Positions 34,494 to 43,779 of a DNA stretch of 54,071 bases are shown in pieces. Under the pieces are notes generated by a model, which made no database searches, was not told the origin of the DNA, and saw nothing but the letters and a program-made list of their open reading frames with translations. Every line of letters starts with the position of its first letter. The stretch's first letter is position 1. The stretch comes from Endomicrobiaceae bacterium (GTDB lineage: Bacteria; Elusimicrobiota; Endomicrobiia; Endomicrobiales; Endomicrobiaceae): positions 1 to 54,071 of the forward strand of contig JAQVBD010000007.1 of NCBI GenBank assembly GCA_028690485.1, given 5' to 3'. The translations under genes and the position numbers were made by a program.

Positions 34494-35246
34494 ATGAGAA
34501 GACCATTAATGGCTGGAAATTGGAAGATGCACAAAACTATAGCAGAAGCAGTTGCTATGGTAAATGAATTAAAGGGTAAAATAGCAGATGTTAAAGATGT
34601 AGATGTTTTAATTTGTCCTACCTTTACATCCCTTTATTCTTTATCTAATGAAGCAAAAGGTTCAAATATAAAAATAGGTGCTCAAAATTTATTTTGGGAA
34701 CCAAAAGGTGCTTTCACTGGTGAAATTTCAGCAAATATGATAGTTGATGCAGGATGTTCTTATGTTATAATCGGACATTCAGAAAGAAGACAATATTTTG
34801 GTGAAACAGATGAAACAGTAAATAAAAAAACAAAAGCAGCACTAAATGCAGGATTGATTCCAATAGTTTGTGTTGGCGAAACTTTAAATGAAAGAGAAAT
34901 GAATGTTACTTTTAAAGTAATTGAGAAACAAGTTAGAGATGGTATAAAAGGTTTAACATCTGATGAAGCTTCAAAAATAGTTATAGCTTATGAGCCTGTA
35001 TGGGCAATAGGAACTGGGAAAACAGCTTCTCCAGAGCAAGCACAAGAAGTTCATGAATTTATTAGAAAAGTATATTCTGAAATGTATGGTTCTATTTCTG
35101 AAGGAACAAGAATACTTTATGGTGGATCTGTAAAGCCGGATAATGTTGCAGAATTAATGAAAAAAACAGATATTGATGGTGGTTTGGTTGGAGGAGCAAG
35201 TTTGGAAGCTTCTTCTTTTGAAAAACTTGTAAAATTTAGTAAGTAA
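34494..35246 (+). CDS. tpiA: Triosephosphate isomerase
   Basis: Interconverts glyceraldehyde 3-phosphate and dihydroxyacetone phosphate. The 250-residue TIM barrel has Lys11 in AGNWKMHK, His95 in VIIGHSERRQYFGE and catalytic Glu167 in AYEPVWAIGTG, all at their normal positions, and the phosphate loops LYGGSVKPDN and GLVGGASL. It heads the long plus-strand operon. Its product link is to DeoC and transketolase, which release glyceraldehyde 3-phosphate. The ATG is fixed by the GGAG site. Confidence 0.97.
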   Translation: MRRPLMAGNWKMHKTIAEAVAMVNELKGKIADVKDVDVLICPTFTSLYSLSNEAKGSNIKIGAQNLFWEPKGAFTGEISANMIVDAGCSYVIIGHSERRQYFGETDETVNKKTKAALNAGLIPIVCVGETLNEREMNVTFKVIEKQVRDGIKGLTSDEASKIVIAYEPVWAIGTGKTASPEQAQEVHEFIRKVYSEMYGSISEGTRILYGGSVKPDNVAELMKKTDIDGGLVGGASLEASSFEKLVKFSK

Positions 35247-35256
35247 GGACTTAAAC

Positions 35257-35841
35257 ATGCAAAATAATAGAGCTAGTAAACCAATTATAACAAATATATC
35301 AAATAGGCATATTCATTTATCAAAAGATATTATGGAAGTTCTCTTTGGTAAAGATTATCAATTAACAAAAACAAAAGATTTAATGCAACCAGGTGAGTAT
35401 GCTTGTAATGAGACACTTACATTGGTTGGTCCAAAAAATTCTATAGAAAGAGTTAGAGTTTTAGGCCCAATAAGAAAACAAACACAAGTAGAAGTATCTG
35501 TATCAGATGCAATAAAATTAGGTATTGCTGTAAATATAAGGCTATCCGGAGATTTAGCTGGTTCACAACCAATTAAGTTAGTTGGTCCAAATGCGAGTGT
35601 AGATTTAAAAGAAGGTTGTGTCGTTGCAAAAAGACATATCCATTTCTCAACTAAAGATGCAGAATTTTATGGTATTAAAGATAAAGAAAGTTTATCATTG
35701 AAAATAGAAGGAGAAAGAGGACTTGTCTTTAACAATGTAATAGCAAGAGTTAGTGATAATATGATTTCGGAATGTCATTTAGACATTGAGGAAGCAAATT
35801 CAGCTGGTGTAAAAAATGGCACAATGGCAATACTTTTATAA
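35257..35841 (+). CDS. pduL: PduL-type phosphotransacylase
   Basis: Converts acyl-CoA and phosphate to acyl phosphate and CoA, here likely acetyl-CoA to acetyl phosphate for ATP formation. The 194 residues hold the two duplicated His-containing halves: SNRHIHLS (about 17-24) and AKRHIHFS (about 125-132), plus VLGPIRKQTQVEVS and SGDLAGSQPIKLVGPNASVDL, typical of PduL. The N-terminal extension before the first His motif is only about 16 residues. No microcompartment shell gene is in the window, so it probably acts free in the cytosol. Lies 10 bases after tpiA. Confidence 0.92.
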   Translation: MQNNRASKPIITNISNRHIHLSKDIMEVLFGKDYQLTKTKDLMQPGEYACNETLTLVGPKNSIERVRVLGPIRKQTQVEVSVSDAIKLGIAVNIRLSGDLAGSQPIKLVGPNASVDLKEGCVVAKRHIHFSTKDAEFYGIKDKESLSLKIEGERGLVFNNVIARVSDNMISECHLDIEEANSAGVKNGTMAILL

Positions 35842-35853
35842 TAAGGTATATAA

Positions 35854-36309
35854 ATGAAAATATCATTAGGAACAGATCATGCTGGTTTTTTAATAAAAAA
35901 TAAAGTAATAAATTTCTTACAATCTTTGGGTCATGAAGTTGTTGATTATGGGACAAATTCTGCTGAAAGTTGTGATTATCCTGATTTTGCTTATAAAGTT
36001 GCTTTAGATGTTTCCAGTAATAAATCACAAAAAGGTGTTTTAATTTGTGGAACTGGTATTGGTATGGCAATTTCAGCGAATAAAGTGCCAAATATTAGAG
36101 CAGGTGTTTGTTGGAGTAAAGAAACAGCACAATTAATATCTTTGCATAATGATGCTAATATTATTTGCGTTGGTGCAAGATTTGCAAGTTTTGAAGATAT
36201 TTGTGATTGGATTAAAATTTTTCTTGAAACAAAATTTGAAGAAAGACATTCTAAAAGAATAAATAAAATTATACAAATAGAAAAAGATTTTTGTACAAAT
36301 AATAAATGA
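35854..36309 (+). CDS. rpiB: Ribose-5-phosphate isomerase B
   Basis: Interconverts ribose 5-phosphate and ribulose 5-phosphate. In 151 residues the LacA/RpiB motifs are GTDHAGF, DYPDFA, LICGTGIGMAISANK with Cys65 as the catalytic base, and RAGVCW. HNDANIICVGAR completes the active-site loop. The gene lies 12 bases after pduL and overlaps the lipoprotein gene by 4. It gives the ribose arm of nucleoside breakdown access to transketolase. Confidence 0.94.
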   Translation: MKISLGTDHAGFLIKNKVINFLQSLGHEVVDYGTNSAESCDYPDFAYKVALDVSSNKSQKGVLICGTGIGMAISANKVPNIRAGVCWSKETAQLISLHNDANIICVGARFASFEDICDWIKIFLETKFEERHSKRINKIIQIEKDFCTNNK

Positions 36310-36875
36310 AAAATATTCTAATTTTGGTTACTATGTTTTTTTTATCTTCATGTGTTTCTGTAGTGCCTGTATATAGACAAGATTATGATTTTTCAAAAAT
36401 AAAAACCATTTATGTTGAAGATTCCGGAGATACGAATATTGGCAAAACTATACAAAATGCTGTAATAAAACAGTTAATGGTAAAAGGTTTTGATATACGC
36501 AGTACTTATAATAGTAGTGATGATATTGATATTATTGTTTCTGTTTCTGTTTCTCAATACCAACCTTCTAAAACCTATCTCGTAAGAGAACATATTAATA
36601 GTCCTAATGTAGTAGTTTATAATGATGACCCTTTTGAACTTAGTGGATCAACTATTTATAATTCAGGTAGTGCTTTTGGGATGAATGATACAAAGTTATT
36701 TTCTAGTACAGCTGCCGTAGGCCTTTCAATTTCTATGCGAGATCCTGTAAACAATGAAATAATATGGACAAGTTCTTATACATACGAAGGTTTTGATATT
36801 GATTCATCAATAGATGGTGCAGTCAAGTATATACTTAAATCATTTCCACCTCAACAATTAAATAAAGGGGAATAA
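36306..36875 (+). CDS. Lipoprotein of unknown function
   Basis: A 189-residue lipoprotein. A short signal ends in FFLSSC, with Cys16 to be lipidated. The mature part starts DFSKIKTIYVEDSGDTNIGKTIQNAVIKQLMVKGFDIR, a pattern of strand-helix-strand seen in periplasmic DUF4136/CsgG-neighbour type lipoproteins that scan an assembly, though I cannot assign a family. The middle repeats short beta strands (SVSVSQYQPS and SISMRDPVNNEIIW). It sits between rpiB and the DUF4139 gene, out of keeping with the metabolic genes around it. A 4-base overlap and a 3-base gap show that it is cotranscribed. Confidence 0.75.
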   Translation: MKNILILVTMFFLSSCVSVVPVYRQDYDFSKIKTIYVEDSGDTNIGKTIQNAVIKQLMVKGFDIRSTYNSSDDIDIIVSVSVSQYQPSKTYLVREHINSPNVVVYNDDPFELSGSTIYNSGSAFGMNDTKLFSSTAAVGLSISMRDPVNNEIIWTSSYTYEGFDIDSSIDGAVKYILKSFPPQQLNKGE

Positions 36876-36878
36876 ACT

Positions 36879-38279
36879 ATGAGAAAAGTTTTTTTATCAA
36901 TGTTATTGATTTGTTTATTTGTTCAGTTTGTTTTTGCTGTATCTATTACTGTATATAATGATGATTTGGCACTTGTAAGGGATATAAAGGATGTTATTTT
37001 GTATAAAGGTGAACAAAAAATAGAAATAGATGATGTTTCTTCTAAAATAGATCCTACAAGTGTTTTACCAAAGTTTTTGTCTGATGCAGATAAAATTGAT
37101 ATATATGAACAAAATTTTGATTTTGATTTAGTAAATACAAATAAATTATTACAACAATATATTGGTAGTAATATTGAAATAGAAAAACAACTTCCTAATT
37201 CTTCGAAAGAAAAAATTGCCGCAAAACTTTTGGCAGTAAATGGTGGGATAGTAGTTCAATCAAATGATAAAATTATTCTTAATCCGGAAGGGGAGATATC
37301 ACTTCCTAAATTGCCTGAAGGTGTTAGATTAAAACCAACGCTTTCATGGTTAGTAAATAGTAAAATTATAGGTAAAAGACAATTGGAAGTTACATATCAA
37401 ACAAGTGGATTATCATGGATGTCTGATTATATTGTGATTCTTGATAAAGATGATAAAAACTTAGATATTAATGCTTGGGTTACTATAAATAATTTGTCAG
37501 GAACTACATATAAAGATGCAAATTTAAAATTAATAGCCGGTGATGTTAATATTGTAAAAAACAATATTGGTCCAAAAAGACTTCTTATGGCAAAATCAGG
37601 TTCTTTTGATAGTGCTAATGAATCTTTTCAGGAAAAATCTTTTTTTGAATATCATATGTATGAGCTAGGGAGAAAAACAACAATAAAAAGTGATGAAAAA
37701 AAACAAATAGAATTTGCATCAGCTCAATTAATTCCAATAAATAGAAAGTATACATATAATGGCAGTCAAATGGATAATTTTTCATTTAGTAAATATAGCA
37801 AAACTACTAAAGATTTTTGGCAACAATCAAATAAAAAAGTTAGTATTGATATAGAATTTAAAAATGATAAATCATCTAATTTGGGTATTCCTTTGCCGAA
37901 AGGAAAGATGAGAGTTTATAAAAATGATGGACAATCAATAGAATTTGTTGGCGAAGATACTATAGACCATACACCAGAAAACGAAATAATAAGTTTAAAT
38001 TTAGGAAATGTTTTTGATGTTGTAGGTGATAGAACACAAACAGAGTTTATATTGGGTGATAAATCTGCTCAAGAAACTTTTTCTATTTCTTTAAGAAATT
38101 CAAAAGATGAAGAAATTGAAGTGGAAGTAATTGAACCATTATATAGATGGTCAACTTGGAGAATTTTATCAACAACAGATAAATATATAAAGAAAGATTC
38201 CCAAAATATCGTTTTTAAAGTAAAAGTTCCTGCAAAAGGTGAAAAGAATATAACATATACGGTTAAATATAAATGGTAA
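36879..38279 (+). CDS. Exported DUF4139 domain protein
   Basis: A 466-residue exported protein. The signal peptide covers residues 1-20 (KVFLSMLLICLFVQFVFA). An N-terminal part, VSITVYNDDLALVRDIKDVILYKGEQ, and the large C-terminal beta-domain (LEVTYQTSGLSWMSDYIVILD, KNDKSSNLGIPLPKGKMRVYKN, ending PAKGEKNITYTVKYKW) match DUF4139 proteins, which have an all-beta fold and no agreed function. It forms a pair with the preceding lipoprotein. It overlaps deoC by 7 bases. Possibly an envelope or adhesion protein. Confidence 0.85.
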   Translation: MRKVFLSMLLICLFVQFVFAVSITVYNDDLALVRDIKDVILYKGEQKIEIDDVSSKIDPTSVLPKFLSDADKIDIYEQNFDFDLVNTNKLLQQYIGSNIEIEKQLPNSSKEKIAAKLLAVNGGIVVQSNDKIILNPEGEISLPKLPEGVRLKPTLSWLVNSKIIGKRQLEVTYQTSGLSWMSDYIVILDKDDKNLDINAWVTINNLSGTTYKDANLKLIAGDVNIVKNNIGPKRLLMAKSGSFDSANESFQEKSFFEYHMYELGRKTTIKSDEKKQIEFASAQLIPINRKYTYNGSQMDNFSFSKYSKTTKDFWQQSNKKVSIDIEFKNDKSSNLGIPLPKGKMRVYKNDGQSIEFVGEDTIDHTPENEIISLNLGNVFDVVGDRTQTEFILGDKSAQETFSISLRNSKDEEIEVEVIEPLYRWSTWRILSTTDKYIKKDSQNIVFKVKVPAKGEKNITYTVKYKW

Positions 38280-38935
38280 ATATATCTAGTATAATTGATC
38301 ATACTTTACTATCTCCAACTGCATGTTTTCTTGATTTTAAAAAATTGTGTGAACAAGCTGTTGAAAATGGATTCTATTCTGTATGTGTGCCTCCATATAT
38401 GGTTGAAAGTTGTAAGAAGGCATTACTTAAAACGGATATCAAAGTATGTACAGTTATTGGTTTCCCATTTGGGTATAATCATTACTTAACTAAAATTGTA
38501 GAGGCAAAGGAAGCTATTTTATTTGGGGCTGATGAAATAGATGCTGTTGTGAATATTTCTGCTATTAAATCAAAAGATTTTAAATTTGTTAATAAGGAAA
38601 TTGAATGTTTAAGAAAAACAACAAATAATAAAATTTTAAAAATAATAGTTGAAACAGCATATTTAACAAAAGAAGAAAAGATAGAAATTGCTAAAATAAT
38701 TTTAAATAACAAAGTTGATTTTATAAAAACATCAACAGGGTTTGCTCCGGCAGGAGCAAATGTAGATGACATTATATTGTTTAAATCAATACTTAAAAAT
38801 AATGTAAAAATTAAGGCTTCAGGTGGTATTAGTACTTATAAACAAGCTGAAGACATGATAAAAGCAGGGGCAAGCAGAATAGGAACTTCAAAATCAATTG
38901 ACTTAATTAAGAATAATGAAAAAAATAATAATTAA
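38273..38935 (+). CDS. deoC: Deoxyribose-phosphate aldolase
   Basis: Cleaves 2-deoxyribose 5-phosphate to acetaldehyde and glyceraldehyde 3-phosphate. In 220 residues it has IIDHTLLSP at the N-terminus, the Schiff-base Lys152 in VDFIKTSTGFAP and the phosphate-loop IKASGGIST. Length and motifs are normal. It overlaps DUF4139 by 7 bases and the GAF protein by 20 bases. It uses the deoxyribose 5-phosphate made by DeoB further down the same operon. Confidence 0.95.
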   Translation: MVNISSIIDHTLLSPTACFLDFKKLCEQAVENGFYSVCVPPYMVESCKKALLKTDIKVCTVIGFPFGYNHYLTKIVEAKEAILFGADEIDAVVNISAIKSKDFKFVNKEIECLRKTTNNKILKIIVETAYLTKEEKIEIAKIILNNKVDFIKTSTGFAPAGANVDDIILFKSILKNNVKIKASGGISTYKQAEDMIKAGASRIGTSKSIDLIKNNEKNNN

Positions 38936-40634
38936 ACATATACTTTTTGTATTTTTATTTACGGTAATTCTTCTTTCTTTATGGTTTTTGTTTATTTTTG
39001 AATTTTTTAATAATGAATTAAAAAAGTCTGTTTATCCGATAATACAGGATTCAAAACAAGAATTGGCAGAATTAGTAACTAAAGATTTTGCTAAAGATAA
39101 AGTTATTTCTTTTTTAAAGGATTTAAAAGAAAGTAAAGAAATTTTAAATTTAACTTTATCAAATAAAGATAAAAAGATTTACTCTCTTAATAATTTTCAA
39201 GGAAAAGAAACAATATTATCTTTTTTAAAATTTTCATACCATATTAAAAAAGATGATAAAATTGTTGGATGGATAGATATATATCCTTCTTACGAACTCT
39301 TTATTACAACTATTCTTCAAGACAAAACTTTAATAGTTTTGTTAATCTCAATCATAATTATTTTATTAATTGTTATCTTAGCATCATATATATATATTAC
39401 AAAATATATTATTTATCCTTTTGAGCAAATGACTAAAATAATAAATGGGATATCTTCAGAAACTAATTCCGAGATTAAGTTGTTGCCAGAAAAGGGAATG
39501 TGGAAAGATATATTTATTGGATTAAAAAAACTTAATACAAAAGTTATAGATGTTAATACAACAATGAAATTGTTGTTTTCTGCTACAAGTGTGATAACAT
39601 CTGACTTAGAGTTGACACATTCAATACATTTGATTTTTAATATAATACAAAAAAAAATAGATAATGCTGTATGTGCATTATTTATGCCGTCAGAAGATGG
39701 ACAGTTAAAAGTGATTGCAAAAAAGGGGTTTTCGTCACGTGATATAAAATCAATATCATCACAATCAAATAGTCCTATTTTACAATGCTACAAAAAAAGT
39801 GAGCCAATTATAATCCAAGATATTTCTTTATTATCACGAGATAGTTTTGATATCTTTATGGATGAAAATATAGTTATGCAAATGAATATGCCATTAACTG
39901 ATGAAAATCATAATTGTATAGGTGTTCTTAGTATTAGCAGTAGAAATAAAAATTCTTTTGATGATGATTCAGAAGAAACAATAAGAATAGTTTCTAAATA
40001 TTTGGCAGCATTAATAGTTCATGTTCAAGATTATAAAAGAGTTAAAGAAGCTAATAGAAAACTTGAAGCAGAAATACAGATGACATCAAAAGAGTTAATA
40101 AATACAAATGCAATGTTAATTAAAAAAGTAAGAGATATAAAAGCAATTTCAGATATATCCGCATATGCTTCTGCACAATTTGATATGGAAGATATTGTAA
40201 AATACATTATAGAAAAGACAAAAGAAATATTATCTGTTGAAACTGCCGGAGTTTTTTTATATAGCAATATAAGAAATGAATTTTTTTCAGTAGAAGGATC
40301 TTTTGGAATTTATGATATAATAAAAGTTAAGAATATTGATAAAAATATTTTTAATAAAATATTTTTGAGTAAAAAATCTATTATTGTAAAAGATAGAGAA
40401 GAGTTAAAAAAGTGTTGTCTTGAATTGTTAGAAAAAGTAAATGTTAATTCTGCTGTATTTTCTCCTGCAAAGGCTGATAATAATATAGCAGCAGTAATTG
40501 TGGCAATAAATAAAATTGGGATGGACTTTACAGAATCAGATATGAAAGTTTTGGAACATATTTCAATAGTTGTTTTAAGTATAATAGAAAAAATAGAGTT
40601 ATATTCTAAAATGAAAGCGGATTTTACAAAATAA
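38916..40634 (+). CDS. Membrane protein with HAMP and two GAF domains, no output domain
   Basis: A 572-residue sensor-like protein. One helix lies at about 9-29, a periplasmic stretch of about 105 residues follows, then a second helix (about 138-160), a HAMP-like segment (about 160-200), a first GAF domain (about 225-375), a coiled coil (about 375-405) and a second GAF domain (about 410-565). It ends without histidine kinase, GGDEF, EAL or phosphatase motifs. The partner that reads it must be encoded elsewhere. It overlaps deoC by 20 bases and precedes the transketolase genes by about 24. Ligand unknown. Confidence 0.8.
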   Translation: MKKIIIKHILFVFLFTVILLSLWFLFIFEFFNNELKKSVYPIIQDSKQELAELVTKDFAKDKVISFLKDLKESKEILNLTLSNKDKKIYSLNNFQGKETILSFLKFSYHIKKDDKIVGWIDIYPSYELFITTILQDKTLIVLLISIIIILLIVILASYIYITKYIIYPFEQMTKIINGISSETNSEIKLLPEKGMWKDIFIGLKKLNTKVIDVNTTMKLLFSATSVITSDLELTHSIHLIFNIIQKKIDNAVCALFMPSEDGQLKVIAKKGFSSRDIKSISSQSNSPILQCYKKSEPIIIQDISLLSRDSFDIFMDENIVMQMNMPLTDENHNCIGVLSISSRNKNSFDDDSEETIRIVSKYLAALIVHVQDYKRVKEANRKLEAEIQMTSKELINTNAMLIKKVRDIKAISDISAYASAQFDMEDIVKYIIEKTKEILSVETAGVFLYSNIRNEFFSVEGSFGIYDIIKVKNIDKNIFNKIFLSKKSIIVKDREELKKCCLELLEKVNVNSAVFSPAKADNNIAAVIVAINKIGMDFTESDMKVLEHISIVVLSIIEKIELYSKMKADFTK

Positions 40635-40658
40635 ATATAGCGGATTTGGGGGATGCAA

Positions 40659-41480
40659 ATGGAAATAGCTGATTTAAAAATAATATCAGCATCAGTAAGA
40701 AAGGATATTTTAACGATGTTGGAGTTAGCAGGGTCTGGTCATCCTGGTGGAAGTTTGTCTGCTGTTGAGTTGATGGTTGATTTATATTTTAATCATATGA
40801 AAATTAATGCTAAAAATTTCAATGATCCAAAAAGAGATTATTTTATATTGTCAAAAGGTCATGTTTGTCCTGTATTATATTCAGTTTTGGCACAAATGGA
40901 ATGTATTTCAAAGGAAGAATTATGTACTTTAAGGAAAATTGGCAGTCGTCTTCAAGGCCATCCGGCAAAAGATAAAAATATTCCGGGGATAGAAATTTCA
41001 ACAGGTTCTTTAGGGTATGGACTTTCTATTGGTGTCGGTGTTGCCAAAGGAATGAAGACATTAAAACAAGACAATAGAGTTTATGTTCTTATGGGAGATG
41101 GTGAACAACAAGAAGGCTCTATTTGGGAAGCAGCTATGGCAGCTTCACATTTTAAATTAGATAATTTATGTGCAATTGTTGATTGTAATGGATTGCAGAT
41201 TGACGGACCAGTTGATAAAGTTTTAAATATTAATCCAATAACTGATAAATACCAATCTTTTGGTTGGAATGTTATATCCATAGATGGGCATAACCTTAAC
41301 GAAGTAGATTCTGCATATACACAAGCAAATTTACAAAAAGATAAACCAACAGTTATAATTGCAAAAACAGTTAAAGGGAAAGGTGTTTCTTTTATGGAAA
41401 ATAATGCAGATTGGCACGGTAAAACACCAACGAAAGAACAATTAATACAGGCTTTTAAAGAAATTGATGCAACTCTTTAA
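40659..41480 (+). CDS. Transketolase, N-terminal (ThDP-binding) subunit
   Basis: First half of a split transketolase. The ThDP motif GDGEQQEGSIWEAAMAASHFKLDNLCAIVDCNG and SGHPGGSLSAVELMVDLYF are in place; KTVKGKGVSFMENNADWHGK ends the protein. I chose the ATG at 40659 because GGGGG lies 6 bases upstream, whereas ATG 40653 overlaps it. Length 273 residues. The partner subunit starts 34 bases later with its own AAGGAAA site. The pair transfers C2 units between pentose and triose/hexose phosphates. Confidence 0.93.
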   Translation: MEIADLKIISASVRKDILTMLELAGSGHPGGSLSAVELMVDLYFNHMKINAKNFNDPKRDYFILSKGHVCPVLYSVLAQMECISKEELCTLRKIGSRLQGHPAKDKNIPGIEISTGSLGYGLSIGVGVAKGMKTLKQDNRVYVLMGDGEQQEGSIWEAAMAASHFKLDNLCAIVDCNGLQIDGPVDKVLNINPITDKYQSFGWNVISIDGHNLNEVDSAYTQANLQKDKPTVIIAKTVKGKGVSFMENNADWHGKTPTKEQLIQAFKEIDATL

Positions 41481-41514
41481 AAAATTAATTTTATAAGTAA
41501 AAAGGAAAATAGTT

Positions 41515-42462
41515 ATGGTTAAAGTTTTTGGTAATAAAGCAACAAGATTTGGTTTTGGAGAAAGTCTTGTGGAACTTGGTACAAAAGATGATAAAATTTT
41601 TGTTTTAGGTGCAGATACAGTATCTTCAGTAGCTATTAATGGTTTTCAAGATAAATTTCCGGACAGATTTGCAAATGTTGGTATTGCTGAATCAAACTTA
41701 TTAGGTATGGCAGCAGGGCTTGCTATTTCAGGTTTTATACCGTTTGTATCAACTTATGGTGTATTTGCATCTGGTAGACCTTGGGAACAAATTAGGACGA
41801 CTATATGCTATTCAAAATTAAATGTAAAGATAGGTGGTTCTCATTCCGGCCTTATGGTTGGTCCTGACGGGGCAACACATCAAGCATTAGAAGAAATTGC
41901 TATAATGAGATGTCTTCCAAATATGACAGTTCTTGTGCCATGTGATGCTGTAGAAACAAAAAAAGCCACAATAGCAGCCGCATACCATAAAGGACCTGTT
42001 TATATTAGATATGGGAGAGAAAATGTTCCTACTATAACAGAGGAATCTACTCCATTTGAAATTGGCAAAGCACAAGTAATGAAAGAAGGTAAAGATGTTT
42101 GTATTATGGCTTGTGGGTCTATGGTATACGAGTCATTGGTAGCAGCAGATATATTAGAAAAAGAAGGAATAAATGCAAAGGTTTTAAATATTCATACAAT
42201 AAAACCTATAGATGAGAAAGCTATTATTGAAGCAGCTAAAGAATGTGGAGCAATTGTGACAGCAGAAGAACATCAAAAATTTGGTGGTTTTGGATCAGCT
42301 GTTGCAGAAGTAGTAGTGAGAAATTCTCCGGTTCCTATGGAATTTGTTGCTGTCAATGATACTTTCGGAGAATCAGGTAAACCATCTGATTTGATTGCAA
42401 AATATGGGTTGAAAGATATTAATATAGTTGCTGCTGTTAAAAATGTATTAAAAAGGAAGTAA
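41515..42462 (+). CDS. Transketolase, C-terminal subunit
   Basis: Second half of the split transketolase (315 residues). It has the Pyr-binding domain motif GIAESNLLGMAAGLAISGFIPFVSTYGVFASGRPWEQIRTT, in which Glu and Phe interact with the ThDP of the partner, followed by a C-terminal transketolase domain (GKDVCIMACGSMVYES). The close homologue is also DXS-like, but the neighbours and motif set fit transketolase. RBS AAAAAGGAAAA. A 66-base gap separates it from deoB. Confidence 0.93.
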   Translation: MVKVFGNKATRFGFGESLVELGTKDDKIFVLGADTVSSVAINGFQDKFPDRFANVGIAESNLLGMAAGLAISGFIPFVSTYGVFASGRPWEQIRTTICYSKLNVKIGGSHSGLMVGPDGATHQALEEIAIMRCLPNMTVLVPCDAVETKKATIAAAYHKGPVYIRYGRENVPTITEESTPFEIGKAQVMKEGKDVCIMACGSMVYESLVAADILEKEGINAKVLNIHTIKPIDEKAIIEAAKECGAIVTAEEHQKFGGFGSAVAEVVVRNSPVPMEFVAVNDTFGESGKPSDLIAKYGLKDINIVAAVKNVLKRK

Positions 42463-42528
42463 TTGTCGTAATAGTTAGTTTGACATTTTTATGTTTTTTA
42501 ATGAATATAGAGATAGAATGGAGAAAAA

Positions 42529-43779
42529 ATGTCAGATATAAATAAAATTATTATAATTGTTTTAGACAGTTTAGGTGTTGGTGAATTACCTGATGCTGAA
42601 AAATATAATGATGTTGGTTCTAATACATTAAAACATATTTTTGAGAACATGGATAATGATTATGTACTTGAAAATCTTGGGAAATTAGGACTATACAATA
42701 TAGTACCATCGCCTTATGGATATAAACCAAATGATGTTATTGGTAATTATGGAAAGATGGCAACTTTATCACCTGCAAAAGATACCACGGCCGGACATTG
42801 GGAACTTGGCGGTGTCGTTTTAGAGAAACCTTTCCCAACATATCCAAATGGATTTCCACAAGAATTAATAGAAGAATTTGAAAAGAAAATTGGTCGCAAA
42901 GTTTTAGGAAATTGTACTGCTTCAGGGACAGAAATTATTCAAAGGCTTGGTAATGAACATTGCCAGACTGGGTATCCAATAGTTTATACTTCAGCTGATT
43001 CAGTATTTCAAATAGCAGCTCACGAAACTCCGGATAAATTTGGGGGTCTTAAAGAGTTGCATGACATTTGTAAAATAGCAAGGGATATGTTAGTAGGTGA
43101 AAATGCAGTTGGCAGAGTTATAGCTAGACCTTTTATAGGCGAAAGTGGAAATTATATAAGGACTGCCAATAGACATGATTATTCTTTATCTCCAACAGAT
43201 AAAACTGTGCTTGATAAAATCCAAAATATTGATGGTAATGTTATTGCAATAGGTAAAATCCAAGATATTTTTAATAATCAAGGTATTAATGTTTCCTATC
43301 ATACAAAAGGAAATAGTACCGGAATAAAATATACGATTGAATCTATAATAGACCCAAAACAAGCTATATATTCACCATCCGGACATATAGATATATCTTC
43401 AGATATGGATCCATTTCACAAACATTTAATTTTCACAAATCTTGTAGATTTTGATATGTTGTGGGGACATAGAAGAGATGTTGATTCTTATGCTCAGGGT
43501 TTAAAATATTTTGACAGACAATTACCAAATATAATAGATGCTATGGCTGATAATGATTTGCTTATAATTACAGCTGATCATGGATGTGATCCTACCTATA
43601 CAAAACACACAGACCATACAAGAGAATATGTTCCATTACTTGTATATGGGAAAAATTTAAAACAAAATGTTAATCTTGGAACAAGAAAAACTCTATCAGA
43701 TGTTGCTCAAACAATAGCAGATATTTTTGAACTTACTCCTATGAAAAATGGAACAAGTTTTAAGGATGATATATTGTGA
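42529..43779 (+). CDS. deoB: Phosphopentomutase
   Basis: Interconverts (deoxy)ribose 1-phosphate and 5-phosphate. The alkaline-phosphatase-fold protein of 416 residues has the metal-binding start [30 protein letters not shown], the phosphothreonine region [11 protein letters not shown], and [18 protein letters not shown] plus [24 protein letters not shown], all DeoB-specific. It is slightly longer than many family members. A 4-base overlap joins it to the purine nucleoside phosphorylase that makes its substrate. Confidence 0.95.
   Translation: MSDINKIIIIVLDSLGVGELPDAEKYNDVGSNTLKHIFENMDNDYVLENLGKLGLYNIVPSPYGYKPNDVIGNYGKMATLSPAKDTTAGHWELGGVVLEKPFPTYPNGFPQELIEEFEKKIGRKVLGNCTASGTEIIQRLGNEHCQTGYPIVYTSADSVFQIAAHETPDKFGGLKELHDICKIARDMLVGENAVGRVIARPFIGESGNYIRTANRHDYSLSPTDKTVLDKIQNIDGNVIAIGKIQDIFNNQGINVSYHTKGNSTGIKYTIESIIDPKQAIYSPSGHIDISSDMDPFHKHLIFTNLVDFDMLWGHRRDVDSYAQGLKYFDRQLPNIIDAMADNDLLIITADHGCDPTYTKHTDHTREYVPLLVYGKNLKQNVNLGTRKTLSDVAQTIADIFELTPMKNGTSFKDDIL

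Noticed and set aside
35257-40634. Bacterial microcompartment locus
   Set aside because: PduL and DeoC occur in such loci, but no shell protein domain is visible.
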